NCBI GenBank assembly: GCA_963736425.1
Contig: CAVTOX010000013.1
Location: forward strand, 47,578-111,577
Length of the DNA: 64,000 nucleotides
DNA from: Prado023 sp963736425
GTDB lineage: Bacteria; Actinomycetota; Actinomycetes; S36-B12; CAIYMF01
Direction of reading: 5' to 3'
Shown here: piece after piece, positions 54,153 to 63,076 of the stretch
Numbering within the stretch: the first letter of the stretch is position 1
How the letters are laid out: every line of letters starts with the position of its first letter
Position numbers and translations under genes: made by a program
The notes under the pieces: model-generated
Seen by the model: only the letters and a program-made list of their open reading frames with translations
What the model was told of the DNA's origin: nothing
Databases searched by the model: none

Positions 54153-54592
54153 GAGGTCTTCGACTTGGCCTTCGGGGCGGCCTTGGGCGCAGCGGGGGCG
54201 GGAGCCGGCGCAACCACCCGCCGGGAGGGCCGCGGCTTGGGCGCTGACCGAACGGTGCGGCCCTGAGACGCTGCCGTGGACCGGGGCGCCTGGACACGGG
54301 TCGCGCCCTGCGATGAGGGGACCCGGACGTAGACCTTGCGGTGGACCACGACGGGCTCGGGCGTGACGTGGCGCTCCTCGGTCCGCGTGACCACCACGGG
54401 CCGGGGGACCGTGACGTCGATGACCGGATCTGCCACCACCTGGGCGGCCGCCTCCAGCGCGGCCTGCTGCGACCACTGCGCGGACATGTCGGACGCAAGG
54501 ACGCCGACCGCGGCTCCCGCGCCGACCACGAGCGCACCACTGCTGACGACGGCCACACCACGCTTGACTGACTGCTTTCGGCTCATGTCCAT
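54149..54592 (-). CDS. membrane-anchored Pro/Ala-rich protein, first gene of the redox operon
   Basis: A 147-residue protein of unknown function. One N-terminal membrane segment (VAVVSSGALVVGAGAAVGVL, about 13-32), then a beta-rich stretch VTVPRPVVVTRTEERHVTPE and a disordered Pro/Ala/Lys tail. No known domain is recognised. Two starts are possible (MDMSRK at 54592 or MSRK two codons later). The ATGA overlap couples it to apbE. Its layout resembles the protein encoded divergently at 54746. Confidence 0.6.
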   Translation of the reverse strand: MDMSRKQSVKRGVAVVSSGALVVGAGAAVGVLASDMSAQWSQQAALEAAAQVVADPVIDVTVPRPVVVTRTEERHVTPEPVVVHRKVYVRVPSSQGATRVQAPRSTAASQGRTVRSAPKPRPSRRVVAPAPAPAAPKAAPKAKSKTS

Positions 54593-54630
54593 AATGTTCG
54601 GCCACAGTCCGGCAAGCCATCAGGGCCGCA

Positions 54631-54676
54631 CGTGTCAAGGCTGTGTCAAGGCCCGAGGAACGCAGCCTTGACACAG
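54631..54676. promoter_or_regulatory. TGTCAAGGC repeats in a divergent promoter region
   Basis: GTGTCAAGGC occurs twice directly (54632 and 54643) and once inverted as GCCTTGACAC (about 54665-54674). The inverted copy contains TTGACA on the plus strand and the direct copies contain TTGACA on the minus strand, so the elements may be promoter -35 hexamers, operators or both. No matching -10 is clear. Confidence 0.45.
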
Positions 54677-54745
54677 GGATTCCCCCACCCGGACCCGGGT
54701 ACCGGCAGAATGTGGATCAGCCAACGACCCATGAGGGGGATTCGG

Positions 54746-55159
54746 ATGCGCACCGTGATCGGATGGATGGCGGCCATGCTCGCCAGCGCCCTGCTGGGCG
54801 CCGCGGTCTACCAGACCGTCCTGAGCAAGCCGCTTCCCGAGCTGGACCCCACCGCAACCGTGGAGACGATCGCCCGGGACCCCAGCCCGGGGCCGACCCA
54901 GTACCGGACCGAGGTCCGCACGGTTGTGGAACCGACTCCGACCGTGACCGTCGAGGACAAGATCCTGGTCACCGAGGAGGTCGTGCAGGTCAGCCAACCC
55001 CGGACCGCCAACTCTGCACCCGCCAGGACGTCCGCCCCGAGGCCCAAGCCCCGGGCGACGGCCGAGCGCGAGAAGGACGACTCCGCCGAGGGCAGCGATG
55101 ACTCCGGTGTCGCCGAGAAGTCCGCGAACGAAGCCCAGGAGCCCGCGTCCGACGACTGA
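54746..55159 (+). CDS. membrane-anchored protein divergent from the redox operon
   Basis: A 137-residue protein of unknown function: N-terminal membrane segment (MAAMLASALLGAAVYQTVL, about residues 8-26), an extracytoplasmic stretch YRTEVRTVVEPTPTVTVEDK, and a charged, low-complexity tail with Asp/Glu/Ser. ATG six bases after AGGGGG. It shares the anchor-plus-beta-stretch-plus-disorder layout of the divergent gene at 54149-54592 and may share its promoter region. Confidence 0.55.
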   Translation: MRTVIGWMAAMLASALLGAAVYQTVLSKPLPELDPTATVETIARDPSPGPTQYRTEVRTVVEPTPTVTVEDKILVTEEVVQVSQPRTANSAPARTSAPRPKPRATAEREKDDSAEGSDDSGVAEKSANEAQEPASDD

Positions 55160-55179
55160 GGGAGCGCGCCTCGACTCCG

Positions 55180-56763
55180 TCAGGCCGGATCCTCGTCTGT
55201 CGGGCCGTCCCGGCGAGCGGCGCGGATCTCGGCCAGGTCGGCTGGATCCATGATCAGATCGACCGTGGAGCTTCCGTCCATCTCTGGGACGGCTGAGCTC
55301 GGATCGGCCTCGCCGATCGTCGCCGACTCCACCACACCCGGGTCAGGGCTGGCCACGAGGACGGGGATCACCAGCGACTCCCGGACCGGACGAGGTTCGC
55401 GACGAGGGGCAGTGCTCGGTGCGGGGACCTCGACGTTCTCCACATCGACGATCTCGACCTCGCCAGCGCCATCGACCTCGACCTCGCCGTCGACCTCGGC
55501 CGCAACGGTCACCTCGGCGGGGTCTGCCATCCCGCGCGCGGCCAGGCGCAGTCGGCGCTCCTCAGCGCGCCGCTCCGCCTGGTGCAGCTGCCAGCTCAGT
55601 CGCATCGACTGGAACGCCGCTTCTGCGAGGAAGCCCAGCAGGACAAGGCCAGCAGCGGCCGAGGCCACCGGAAGCAGGCGCGGGCCCACCTCAGCCAATC
55701 GCCCACCGCCCAGCGAGCCGGAGGCAAGCAGGACCAACCCACCCACGAGCGCAGCGACAACGCCGGCCAGCCCAGCACCCGAGACGGCGGCACCGGTGAG
55801 CGTCGGCAGGTCCCGGCCCCACCGGATCCGCCCGGAGAGGGCGCCCAGGGCGACCGGCACGAGCATCAGCACGGGGCCCCAGGCCGGCACCGCACTCGGG
55901 ATCGCGGCCAGGATGGGCAGCGCCGGCAGGGTCCCGACCTGTCCGCCGAATGCGTTGAGCGCACCGGCAGATCCGAGGTCGAAACCCGGACCGACGACGA
56001 CGGCCATGCCCCAGACGTCCAGCGTCGGCAGGCACAACGCACCCAGGGCGGTCAGCGCCAGCTCACCGACTGGCCCCGCGTCCAGATCTGCCATCGTGGT
56101 GGCGAGCTGCCCGAAGTGCCGAACAAGGCTCACCGTGACCAGCAGGGCCCCCATCGCGAACAGCCCGAGAACTGCCGCGAGACCGCCCACTGCCGTCCGC
56201 CATGCTGCGTCCGAGACCCGTGCCCTGCTCCGAGCCACGAGTTCGGCCTCGCGCGCGATCCCCCAGGTGGCCCCCACGAGTGCGACCACCCCGGTCCACA
56301 CGAACGCCTTGGGGGGGCTCGCACCCGTGCCGGGCCCCGCGGCCAGCCATGCCACGCCCGCCCCGCCGGCGCCGTAGACCAGGGCACACGAGGTCACGAT
56401 CGCCACTGCCTCACCCGCAGTGGTGCCTGGCAGCAGGCGGCCGGCCCATCGACCACCACGCCTTGTGAGGAGCAGCCCGAGGAGCAGCGCCCCGAGGGGC
56501 AGGAGCGTCAGCGAGCGCTCGCCGATCTCCAGGGGCACCTGGTGGGCGCCCAGCCAGACGGATCCCGCCGCACGCCATGCCGCTGCGGAGTCACCGGCGG
56601 AGTTGGGCGACACCGCCCAGGCGAGCATGACCAAGCAGGTGACCAGGGCCACGCCCACGAGCAACGCCCAGAGCCCCGCCGCGACACCCGCCACAACCGG
56701 TCGCCGGGACTGCTCAGGGGCGTCGGCATCGACGTCGAGCACCTCGGGATCACGCACGCTCAC
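55180..56763 (-). CDS. PerM/DUF6350-like membrane protein
   Basis: A 527-residue protein with eight or more hydrophobic helices (for example WALLVGVALVTCLVMLAWAV and TLLPLGALLLGLLLTRRGG) followed by an acidic cytoplasmic tail of about 130 residues. Family marks are GAHQVPLEIGERSLTLLPLG and the start of the first loop with AAAWRAAGSVWL. In mycobacteria the related PerM (Rv0955) lies between sucCD and purNH and affects cell division; here it directly follows sucD. I take the GTG with GGGGGAG eight bases upstream; an in-frame GTG at 56874, 6 bp from the sucD stop, is an alternative. Function inferred only from family and position. Confidence 0.72.
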   Translation of the reverse strand: MSVRDPEVLDVDADAPEQSRRPVVAGVAAGLWALLVGVALVTCLVMLAWAVSPNSAGDSAAAWRAAGSVWLGAHQVPLEIGERSLTLLPLGALLLGLLLTRRGGRWAGRLLPGTTAGEAVAIVTSCALVYGAGGAGVAWLAAGPGTGASPPKAFVWTGVVALVGATWGIAREAELVARSRARVSDAAWRTAVGGLAAVLGLFAMGALLVTVSLVRHFGQLATTMADLDAGPVGELALTALGALCLPTLDVWGMAVVVGPGFDLGSAGALNAFGGQVGTLPALPILAAIPSAVPAWGPVLMLVPVALGALSGRIRWGRDLPTLTGAAVSGAGLAGVVAALVGGLVLLASGSLGGGRLAEVGPRLLPVASAAAGLVLLGFLAEAAFQSMRLSWQLHQAERRAEERRLRLAARGMADPAEVTVAAEVDGEVEVDGAGEVEIVDVENVEVPAPSTAPRREPRPVRESLVIPVLVASPDPGVVESATIGEADPSSAVPEMDGSSTVDLIMDPADLAEIRAARRDGPTDEDPA

Positions 56764-56880
56764 CCCGGGATTCTCCCCCACCGGAGGTCGTGGTCGGCAC
56801 CGACCACCCGCGTGTCGCGACCTCGGCGGCGCGAACACGCCGGTGCCCCGACCATGATCAGCCGGGGCACTCACGCAGGG

Positions 56881-57762
56881 TCAGCGACCGAGCACCTCAC
56901 GCATCAGGCGCGCGGTCTCCGAGGGGGTCTTGCCCACCCGGACGCCGACGGCCTCGAGGGCTTCCTTCTTGGCCTGGGCCGTACCCGAGGAGCCGGAGAC
57001 GATGGCGCCGGCGTGGCCCATCGTCTTGCCCTCGGGAGCCGTGAACCCAGCCACGTAGCCGACCACCGGCTTGGTGACATGCTCAGCGATGAACGCCGCC
57101 GCACGCTCCTCGGCGTCGCCGCCGATCTCGCCGATCATCACGATCGCCTCGGTCTGCGGGTCGGCCTCGAACGCCGCCAGGGCGTCGATGTGGGTCGTGC
57201 CGATGATCGGGTCCCCGCCGATGCCGATCGCCGTGGAGAAGCCGATGTCGCGCAGCTCGTACATCATCTGATAGGTCAGGGTTCCGGACTTGCTGACCAG
57301 TCCGATCGGCCCGGCACCCGCGATCGAGGCCGGGATGATCCCCGCATTGCTCACGCCCGGAGAGATGATCCCGGGACAGTTCGGGCCGATGATGCGGGTG
57401 GTGCCGCGGTTGACGGCGTCCTGGAAGAACGCGGCGGTGTCGTGCACGGGCACACCCTCAGTGATGACCACCACGAGTGGCATCCCGGCATCGACGGCCT
57501 CAGTGACCGCGCCAAGGGTCCCGGCCGGGGGCACGAACACCACCGACACGTTTGCGCCGGTCGCGGCCATCGCCTCGGCGACGGTGCCGAACACCGGGAG
57601 CTCCGCGTCCGGGAAGGCGACCGTCTGGCCAGCCTTCTTGGGGTTGACCCCGCCGACGATGGCGGAGCCGGCGGCCAGCATGAGCGTGGTGTGCTTCATG
57701 CCCTCGGAGCCGGTCATCCCCTGCACGATCAGGCGCGATGCGCCATCAAGGAAGATCGCCAT
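56881..57762 (-). CDS. sucD: succinyl-CoA synthetase alpha subunit
   Basis: TCA-cycle enzyme making ATP (or GTP) and succinate from succinyl-CoA. The 293-residue product has VQGMTGSEGMKHTTLML (CoA site), VNPKKAGQTV, IGPNCPGIISPG, KSGTLTYQMMYEL, and the phosphorylated His in GKTMGHAGAIVSG. ATG start, 9 bp after the sucC stop. Both genes are cotranscribed. Confidence 0.95.
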   Translation of the reverse strand: MAIFLDGASRLIVQGMTGSEGMKHTTLMLAAGSAIVGGVNPKKAGQTVAFPDAELPVFGTVAEAMAATGANVSVVFVPPAGTLGAVTEAVDAGMPLVVVITEGVPVHDTAAFFQDAVNRGTTRIIGPNCPGIISPGVSNAGIIPASIAGAGPIGLVSKSGTLTYQMMYELRDIGFSTAIGIGGDPIIGTTHIDALAAFEADPQTEAIVMIGEIGGDAEERAAAFIAEHVTKPVVGYVAGFTAPEGKTMGHAGAIVSGSSGTAQAKKEALEAVGVRVGKTPSETARLMREVLGR

Positions 57763-57771
57763 GGTCCTACC

Positions 57772-58947
57772 TCACTTCCCTGCTGCGAGCTGCGCCGCCC
57801 GGCGGGCAGCCTCGTCCATCGTCTCGACCAGTTCCACACCTGGGATCCCGGCGTCCCGCAGGATCGCCCGGCCCTCCTCGGCCCGGTTGCCGTCGATCCG
57901 GCAGACCAGGGGCTTGTCGACCGGCTTGCCGGCGTCGGCCAGCATCACGAGCGCCAGCTTCACGCCGTTGGCGACCTCCACGCAGGAGGTGATACCGCCG
58001 AACACGTTGACGAAGACGCTCTTCACCGAGGGATCCGTCAGGACGATGTCCAGGCCGTTGCTCATCACCTCGGCACTGGCGCCGCCCCCGATGTCGAGGA
58101 AGTTGGCCGGGAGCACCCCGCCGAACTCCTCGCCGGCGTAGGCCACGACATCCAGGGTGGACATGACCAGGCCGGCGCCGTTGCCGATGATCCCCACCTC
58201 ACCGTCAAGCTTGACGTAGTTGAGGTCGAACGCCTTGGCCCGCAGCTCGATCGGGTCGGAGTTCGCGGTGTCCACCAGGTCGGCGTGGGAGGCGTGCCGG
58301 AAGTGCGCGTTCTCATCCAGGGAGACCTTGCCGTCGAGGGCGAGCACGCGGCCGTCGGTGGTCTTCACCAGCGGGTTCACCTCGACCAGCGTGGCGTCCT
58401 CCTCCACCAGGACGACCCACAGCTTCTCAAGCACGTCGGCAACCGCCTCAGCGACGTCGGCCGGGAACTTCGCGGCCGCGACGATCTCACGCGCCTTCTC
58501 CGGCGGGCAGCCCTCGAGGGCGTCGACGCGGATCATCGCCAGGGCCTCAGGGTTGTCCCTGGCGACCTGCTCGATCTCCACGCCGCCCTCCACGGAGGCC
58601 ATCGCCAGGAAGGTCCGGTTGGCCCGGTCGAGCAGGAAGGAGACGTAGTACTCCTCGGCGATCTCCGCGGCCTCGGTGACCAGGACCTTGTGCACGGTGT
58701 GGCCCTTGATGTCCATCCCGAGGATGTCGGCGGCGCGGGCGCTCGCCTCGTCCTCGCCGTCGGCGAGCTTGACGCCGCCTGCCTTGCCGCGACCGCCCAC
58801 CTTCACCTGCGCCTTGACCACCACCGTGCCGCCGATGCGGCGCGCGGCCAGCCGGGCGGCATCGGGGGTCTCGCACACGGCTCCGGGGACGACCGGGACG
58901 CCATGCTTGCCGAACAGGTGCTTGGCCTGGTACTCGTACAGATCCAC
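57772..58947 (-). CDS. sucC: succinyl-CoA synthetase beta subunit
   Basis: ATP-grasp subunit of succinyl-CoA synthetase. The 391-residue product starts DLYEYQAKHLFGKHGVPV, followed by VVVKAQVKVGGRGKAGGVKL, KVLVTEAAEIAEEYYVSFL, VEVNPLVKTTDG, GNGAGLVMSTLDVV and VFVNVFGGITSC. GTG start with GAGGAG seven bases upstream. It is the first gene of sucC-sucD, and the PerM-like gene follows. Confidence 0.95.
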   Translation of the reverse strand: MDLYEYQAKHLFGKHGVPVVPGAVCETPDAARLAARRIGGTVVVKAQVKVGGRGKAGGVKLADGEDEASARAADILGMDIKGHTVHKVLVTEAAEIAEEYYVSFLLDRANRTFLAMASVEGGVEIEQVARDNPEALAMIRVDALEGCPPEKAREIVAAAKFPADVAEAVADVLEKLWVVLVEEDATLVEVNPLVKTTDGRVLALDGKVSLDENAHFRHASHADLVDTANSDPIELRAKAFDLNYVKLDGEVGIIGNGAGLVMSTLDVVAYAGEEFGGVLPANFLDIGGGASAEVMSNGLDIVLTDPSVKSVFVNVFGGITSCVEVANGVKLALVMLADAGKPVDKPLVCRIDGNRAEEGRAILRDAGIPGVELVETMDEAARRAAQLAAGK

Positions 58948-59051
58948 GCGGGACTCCTCACCGACGAAGGGACGCGGACCACACTAGTTGGGTCCCTGTC
59001 CCGACCTGACGGCCGGTACCCCGTTCTGCGACGAGCGGCGCAGAAGGTGCG

Positions 59052-59465
59052 TCAGGCGGCGTGGGCGACGTTTTCCCTGACCCAGTCGACGATCTCGTCG
59101 GTGCGGGTCCCGGGGGTGAATACGTGGGCCACGCCCATCTCGTAGAGCATCGGGATGTCGGCCTCGGGGATGATCCCGCCGCCGAAGACGCGGATGTCAC
59201 CGGCGCCGCGCTCGCGCAGCATCTCGATGACCGACTTGAACAGCGTCATGTGCGCACCCGACAGGATGCTCAGGCCGATCCCGTCGGCGTCCTCGGAGAT
59301 GGCCGTGGCCACGATCTGCTCCGGAGTCTGGTGCAGTCCGGTGTAGATGACCTCGATCCCGGCGTCCCGCAGCGCCCGCGCCACGACTTTTGCGCCACGG
59401 TCGTGACCGTCCAGTCCGGGCTTGCCCACGATGACCCTGATGTGCTCGGCGTTCGGTGTGCTCAT
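59052..59465 (-). CDS. cobalamin-binding domain protein (mutase small-subunit-like)
   Basis: A 137-residue B12-binding Rossmann protein. The base-off cobalamin motif D-x-H-x2-G is present in GKPGLDGHDRGAKVVARAL; further blocks are VIYTGLHQTPEQIV, GLSILSGAHMTLF and VFGGGIIPEADIP. The size equals the small subunit of isobutyryl-CoA-type mutases (IcmB) or the C-terminal part of methylmalonyl-CoA mutase. No large mutase subunit is in the window. Start ATG giving MSTPNAEH; upstream 22-61 bp separate it from a divergent lipase gene. Confidence 0.85.
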   Translation of the reverse strand: MSTPNAEHIRVIVGKPGLDGHDRGAKVVARALRDAGIEVIYTGLHQTPEQIVATAISEDADGIGLSILSGAHMTLFKSVIEMLRERGAGDIRVFGGGIIPEADIPMLYEMGVAHVFTPGTRTDEIVDWVRENVAHAA

Positions 59466-59526
59466 GGGCAAATCGTAGTCCTGCCCGATGGCCACAGGTT
59501 GCCCGAGGATGCGCTACCGTGCCGGA

Positions 59527-60504
59527 GTGCCGAGCAGCCACCGGGCCCCCCACGCCCAGGACCCCAGCGGTCCCGGGCACGGCCCGGCCACGGGGGGTCG
59601 GATCCGGCGCGCCGGGCGGGCCACGGGGCGAGGCCTGCGGCGGGCCACGAACCCGTCGGTGATCCGCGGCTCGGCCATCGAGGTCGCGTGGACAGCCACC
59701 CACGTCGTGACCTACCCGTTGGGCGTGCTCGAGGAGCAGGTGCGCCACCCCGAGGAGCGGCTCAACCTCGACGGGCTCGACCCGATCAAGCGCGGTCTCA
59801 TCATCGGCGACGTCGAGAACGCCGGCACGCCGATCATCCTGATCCACGGCGTGGTGGACAACCGCTCGATCTTCGCCCGGATCAAGCGGGGCCTGCGCCG
59901 GCGCGGGTTCGGTCGGATCATCACCCTGAACTACTCGCCCCTGACCGACGACGTGCGGGTGGTCGCCGAGCGCCTCGAGGCCCTCGTCGAGGCGCTCTGC
60001 ATCGAGACCGGGTACGAGCGCGTCCACGTCATCGGGCATTCGATGGGTGGGCTGGTCGCGCGCTACTTCGTCCAGCGGATGGGCGGGGACTCCCGCGTCC
60101 ACACGCTGGTGACCCTCGGCACGCCGCACCAGGGCACCGCCCCGGCGAACTTCGTGCCGCACCCCGTCGCCCGGCAGATGCGCCCCGGATCGGACATCAT
60201 GACCGAGCTCGCCGCCCCCGCACCGGGGTGCCGGACCCGTTTCGTGGCCATCTGGTCGGATCTGGACCAGATGATCATCCCCAAGTCCAACGCCCGGATC
60301 GAGCACCCGGACCTGAACGCCCGCAATGTGTTCGTGCCGTACGTGGGCCACAACTCACTGCCGGTCGACGGCCGGGTCGTGCACGAGATCTGCACGACGC
60401 TGGCCCACGTCGACCAGGACGGCTCGACGGTCGCCGAGGGTGCGACGTCGATCGCCAGTGCCCCGAGCCGCCAGGGCAACCCCGGGCGCACCCCCCCTCG
60501 CTGA
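59527..60504 (+). CDS. alpha/beta-hydrolase (triacylglycerol lipase/esterase-like)
   Basis: About 325 residues. Oxyanion region PIILIHGVVDNRSIF, nucleophile elbow in VHVIGHSMGGLVARYFVQRM (Ser in GHSMGG), TLVTLGTPHQG, and a late acid/His end DLDQMIIPKSNA ... YVGHNSLPVD with the catalytic His in VGHNS. This is the lipase/PGAP1-like pattern. An Arg/Gly-rich start of about 50 residues precedes the fold without a clear signal peptide. I take the GTG at 59527; ATGs at 59488 and 59509 are possible and none has a ribosome site, so a leaderless transcript may apply. Confidence 0.8.
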   Translation: MPSSHRAPHAQDPSGPGHGPATGGRIRRAGRATGRGLRRATNPSVIRGSAIEVAWTATHVVTYPLGVLEEQVRHPEERLNLDGLDPIKRGLIIGDVENAGTPIILIHGVVDNRSIFARIKRGLRRRGFGRIITLNYSPLTDDVRVVAERLEALVEALCIETGYERVHVIGHSMGGLVARYFVQRMGGDSRVHTLVTLGTPHQGTAPANFVPHPVARQMRPGSDIMTELAAPAPGCRTRFVAIWSDLDQMIIPKSNARIEHPDLNARNVFVPYVGHNSLPVDGRVVHEICTTLAHVDQDGSTVAEGATSIASAPSRQGNPGRTPPR

Positions 60505-60511
60505 TCCCGCG

Positions 60512-63023
60512 CTACAGCTTCTCGACCGGGGCGTAGCGCAGGAGCAGCCGCTTGACGCCCTCCGAGCCGAAGTCCACCGAGGCCTCGGCCTTGTCGCCGG
60601 AGCCGAGCGTGCTCACCACCGTGCCCATCCCGAACTTGGGGTGCAGGACCCGGTCCCCGGCCGACAGCGACACCACCGCCCGGGCCACCGGGTTGCGCGA
60701 CTCGTAGCGGTCGGCGGCCGCCGACAGGGATGGCGCCGATCCATAGCCGCCTGCCGAGGCACCCGTGTACCGGGCTGGCTCCTCACGCTCCCACCTGATC
60801 AGCTCGGTGGGGATGTCGGCAAGGAACCGCGACTCCGGGTTGTAGCTCGGCGCGCCCCAGGCCGACCGGCTGATGGCGCGGGTGACGTAGAGGCGCTCAC
60901 GGGCCCGGGTGATGCCCACATAGGCAAGGCGCCGCTCCTCGGACAGCTCGAAGGGGTCGGCCATCGCCCGCATGTGCGGGAACACCCCGTCCTCCATCCC
61001 GCTGAGGAACACCACGGGGAACTCCAGGCCCTTGGCGGTGTGCAGGGTCATGAGGGTGACCACACCCTCGTGGTCCTCGCCCTCGGGGATCTCGTCGGCG
61101 TCGGCGACCAGTGCCACCCGCTCGAGGAAGTCCCCCAGGGTGCCCGACCCATCGCCGGCCTGTTCGGCGTCCCGGGTGAACTCGGCGGCCACGGCCTCGA
61201 ACTCCGCGACGTTCTCGGCTCGGACCTCGTCCTGCGGGTCGCTGGAGGCGCTGCAGCTCCGCGAGGTATCCGGAGCGCTCCAGGACTGCGCGCATGATGT
61301 CGGCCGGGCCGGCACCGGAGTCCACGACCGCGGCCAGGTCATCGAGGATCGCAACGAAGGCCGCCACGACCGTGGCGCTGCGCCCGGCCATCCCGGGGAT
61401 CTCGCCGGCCCGGCGCAGGGCCTCGCCGAAGGTGATCCTCTGGGCGTCGGCGAACCCCGACACGTAGGCCTCGGCACGGTCGCCGATGCCCCGCTTGGGC
61501 ACGTTGAGGATCCGGCGCAGGCTGACGTCGTCGGCCGGGTTGGCCACGACGCGCAGGTAGGCCAGGACATCGCGGATCTCCCGGCGCTCGTAGAAGCGCG
61601 TGCCGCCGACGACCTTGTAGGGCAGGCCGGTGCGGATGAACACCTCCTCCAGGGCCCGGGACTGGGCGTTGGTCCGGTAGAACACCGCGACGTCACCGGG
61701 CTTGGCCAGGCCCTTGTCGGACAGGCTGTCGATCTCGTTGCCGACGAAGGCGGCCTCGTCGTGCTCGGAGTCGGCGACGTAGCCGACGACCTGCTCACCG
61801 GCGCCGGCATCGGTCCACAGCTTCTTCGCCTGCCGGTCGGAGTTCCGCGCGATCACCGCGTTGGCCGCCGAGAGGATCGTCTGCGTCGATCGGTAGTTCT
61901 GGTCCAGCACGATCTGGCGGGCGTTGGGGAAGTCGGTGCTGAACTCCACGATGTTGCGCACTGTCGCCCCGCGGAACGCGTAGATCGACTGGTCGGAGTC
62001 ACCGACCACCACGAGCTCACCGGGCGGGACCTCGCCGCCGGCCCGGCCGACGAGCTCGGAGACGAGCCGGTACTGGGCGTGGTTGGTGTCCTGGTACTCG
62101 TCGACCATGATGTGCCGGAACCGCCGGCGGTAGTGCTCGGCCACGTCCGGGAACCCCACCATCAGGGCCACCGTGTGCCCGATGATGTCGTCGAAGTCGA
62201 CGGCCTGGGCCCGGGCAAGCCGGGTCTGGTAGGCGGAGTACACGTCAGCCAGCGTCATCTCGGTGTCGTTGGTGGCCTGGGAGCGGAATGCGTCGGGGTC
62301 GACCAGCTCGTTCTTCAGCCCGGAGATCTTGTTGAGCAGGCCGCGCGGCGGCATCCGCTTGGGGTCGAGGTCCAGGTCACGGGACACGAGGGTGACCAGG
62401 CGAAGGCTGTCGGCCTGGTCATAGATCGAGAAGCTCGACCTCATCCCGAGCCGCTCGGCCTCCCGGCGCAGGATGCGCACGCATGCTGAGTGGAAGGTCG
62501 AGACCCACATCGCCCGGGCCCTGGGCCCCACGGCCACCTCGACGCGCTCACGCATCTCGGCGGCGGCCTTGTTGGTGAACGTGATGGCCAGGATCTCACC
62601 GGGCCGGGCGTCGCCGGTGGCCAGCAGGTGGGCGATCCGACGCGTGAGCACCCGGGTCTTGCCCGACCCGGCCCCGGCGACGATCAGCAGCGGACCCCCG
62701 CGGTGCTCCACGGCGTCGCGCTGAGGGGGGTTGAGGTCGGCGACCAGGTCGACCAGCTCCACGACCCTCTGCGCCTCGCGCTGACTCCGGCGATCGGCCG
62801 CCTGGGCCTGCGCACCCCCCTTGGCCAGGGCGACCGCCGCACGCACCATGTCCGCGGCTCGACCGGCCTCCGCGGCGCCCGGAGCATCGGGGGTGGCGGC
62901 TCGGGTGGGCGCAGGCGACCTGAACAGGGTCCCCTCGTCGGCCTCGCGGTCAGCCACCAGATCGAGGTCCTCTGCGGGCATGGTCGTCCGCGGGAGGCGA
63001 GGCAGCAGGTCATCCGCGAGCAC
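60512..63023 (-). CDS. pcrA: ATP-dependent DNA helicase PcrA/UvrD (one apparent frameshift)
   Basis: SF1 3'-5' helicase in repair and replication restart. Motifs in order: Q-motif LNPPQRDAV; I AGAGSGKTRVLTRR; Ia AITFTNKAAAEM; II FRHIMVDEYQDTN; III VVVGDSDQSIYAFRGA; IV VLDQNYRST; V VVTLMTLHTAKGLEFPVVF; VI ERRLAYVGITRARERLYVT. One extra base near 61250 breaks the frame after SGYLAELQ; removing it gives ASSDPQDEVRAENVAEF. The restored length is about 837 residues. A Tudor-like C-terminus (GDRVLHPKFGMGTVV) is intact. GTG start; residues 1-90 form a charged lead of low conservation. Confidence 0.93.
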
Positions 63024-63076
63024 CTGTGGATTCTAGGTGCCCGGGCCGACACCGCCGGGACAGGTGCCCCGCCGCC

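Noticed and set aside
55582..59145. Plus-strand open frame of nearly 1200 codons across sucC, sucD and the PerM-like gene
   Set aside because: Antisense shadow of three genes that each have clear motifs; composition is unlike a real protein.
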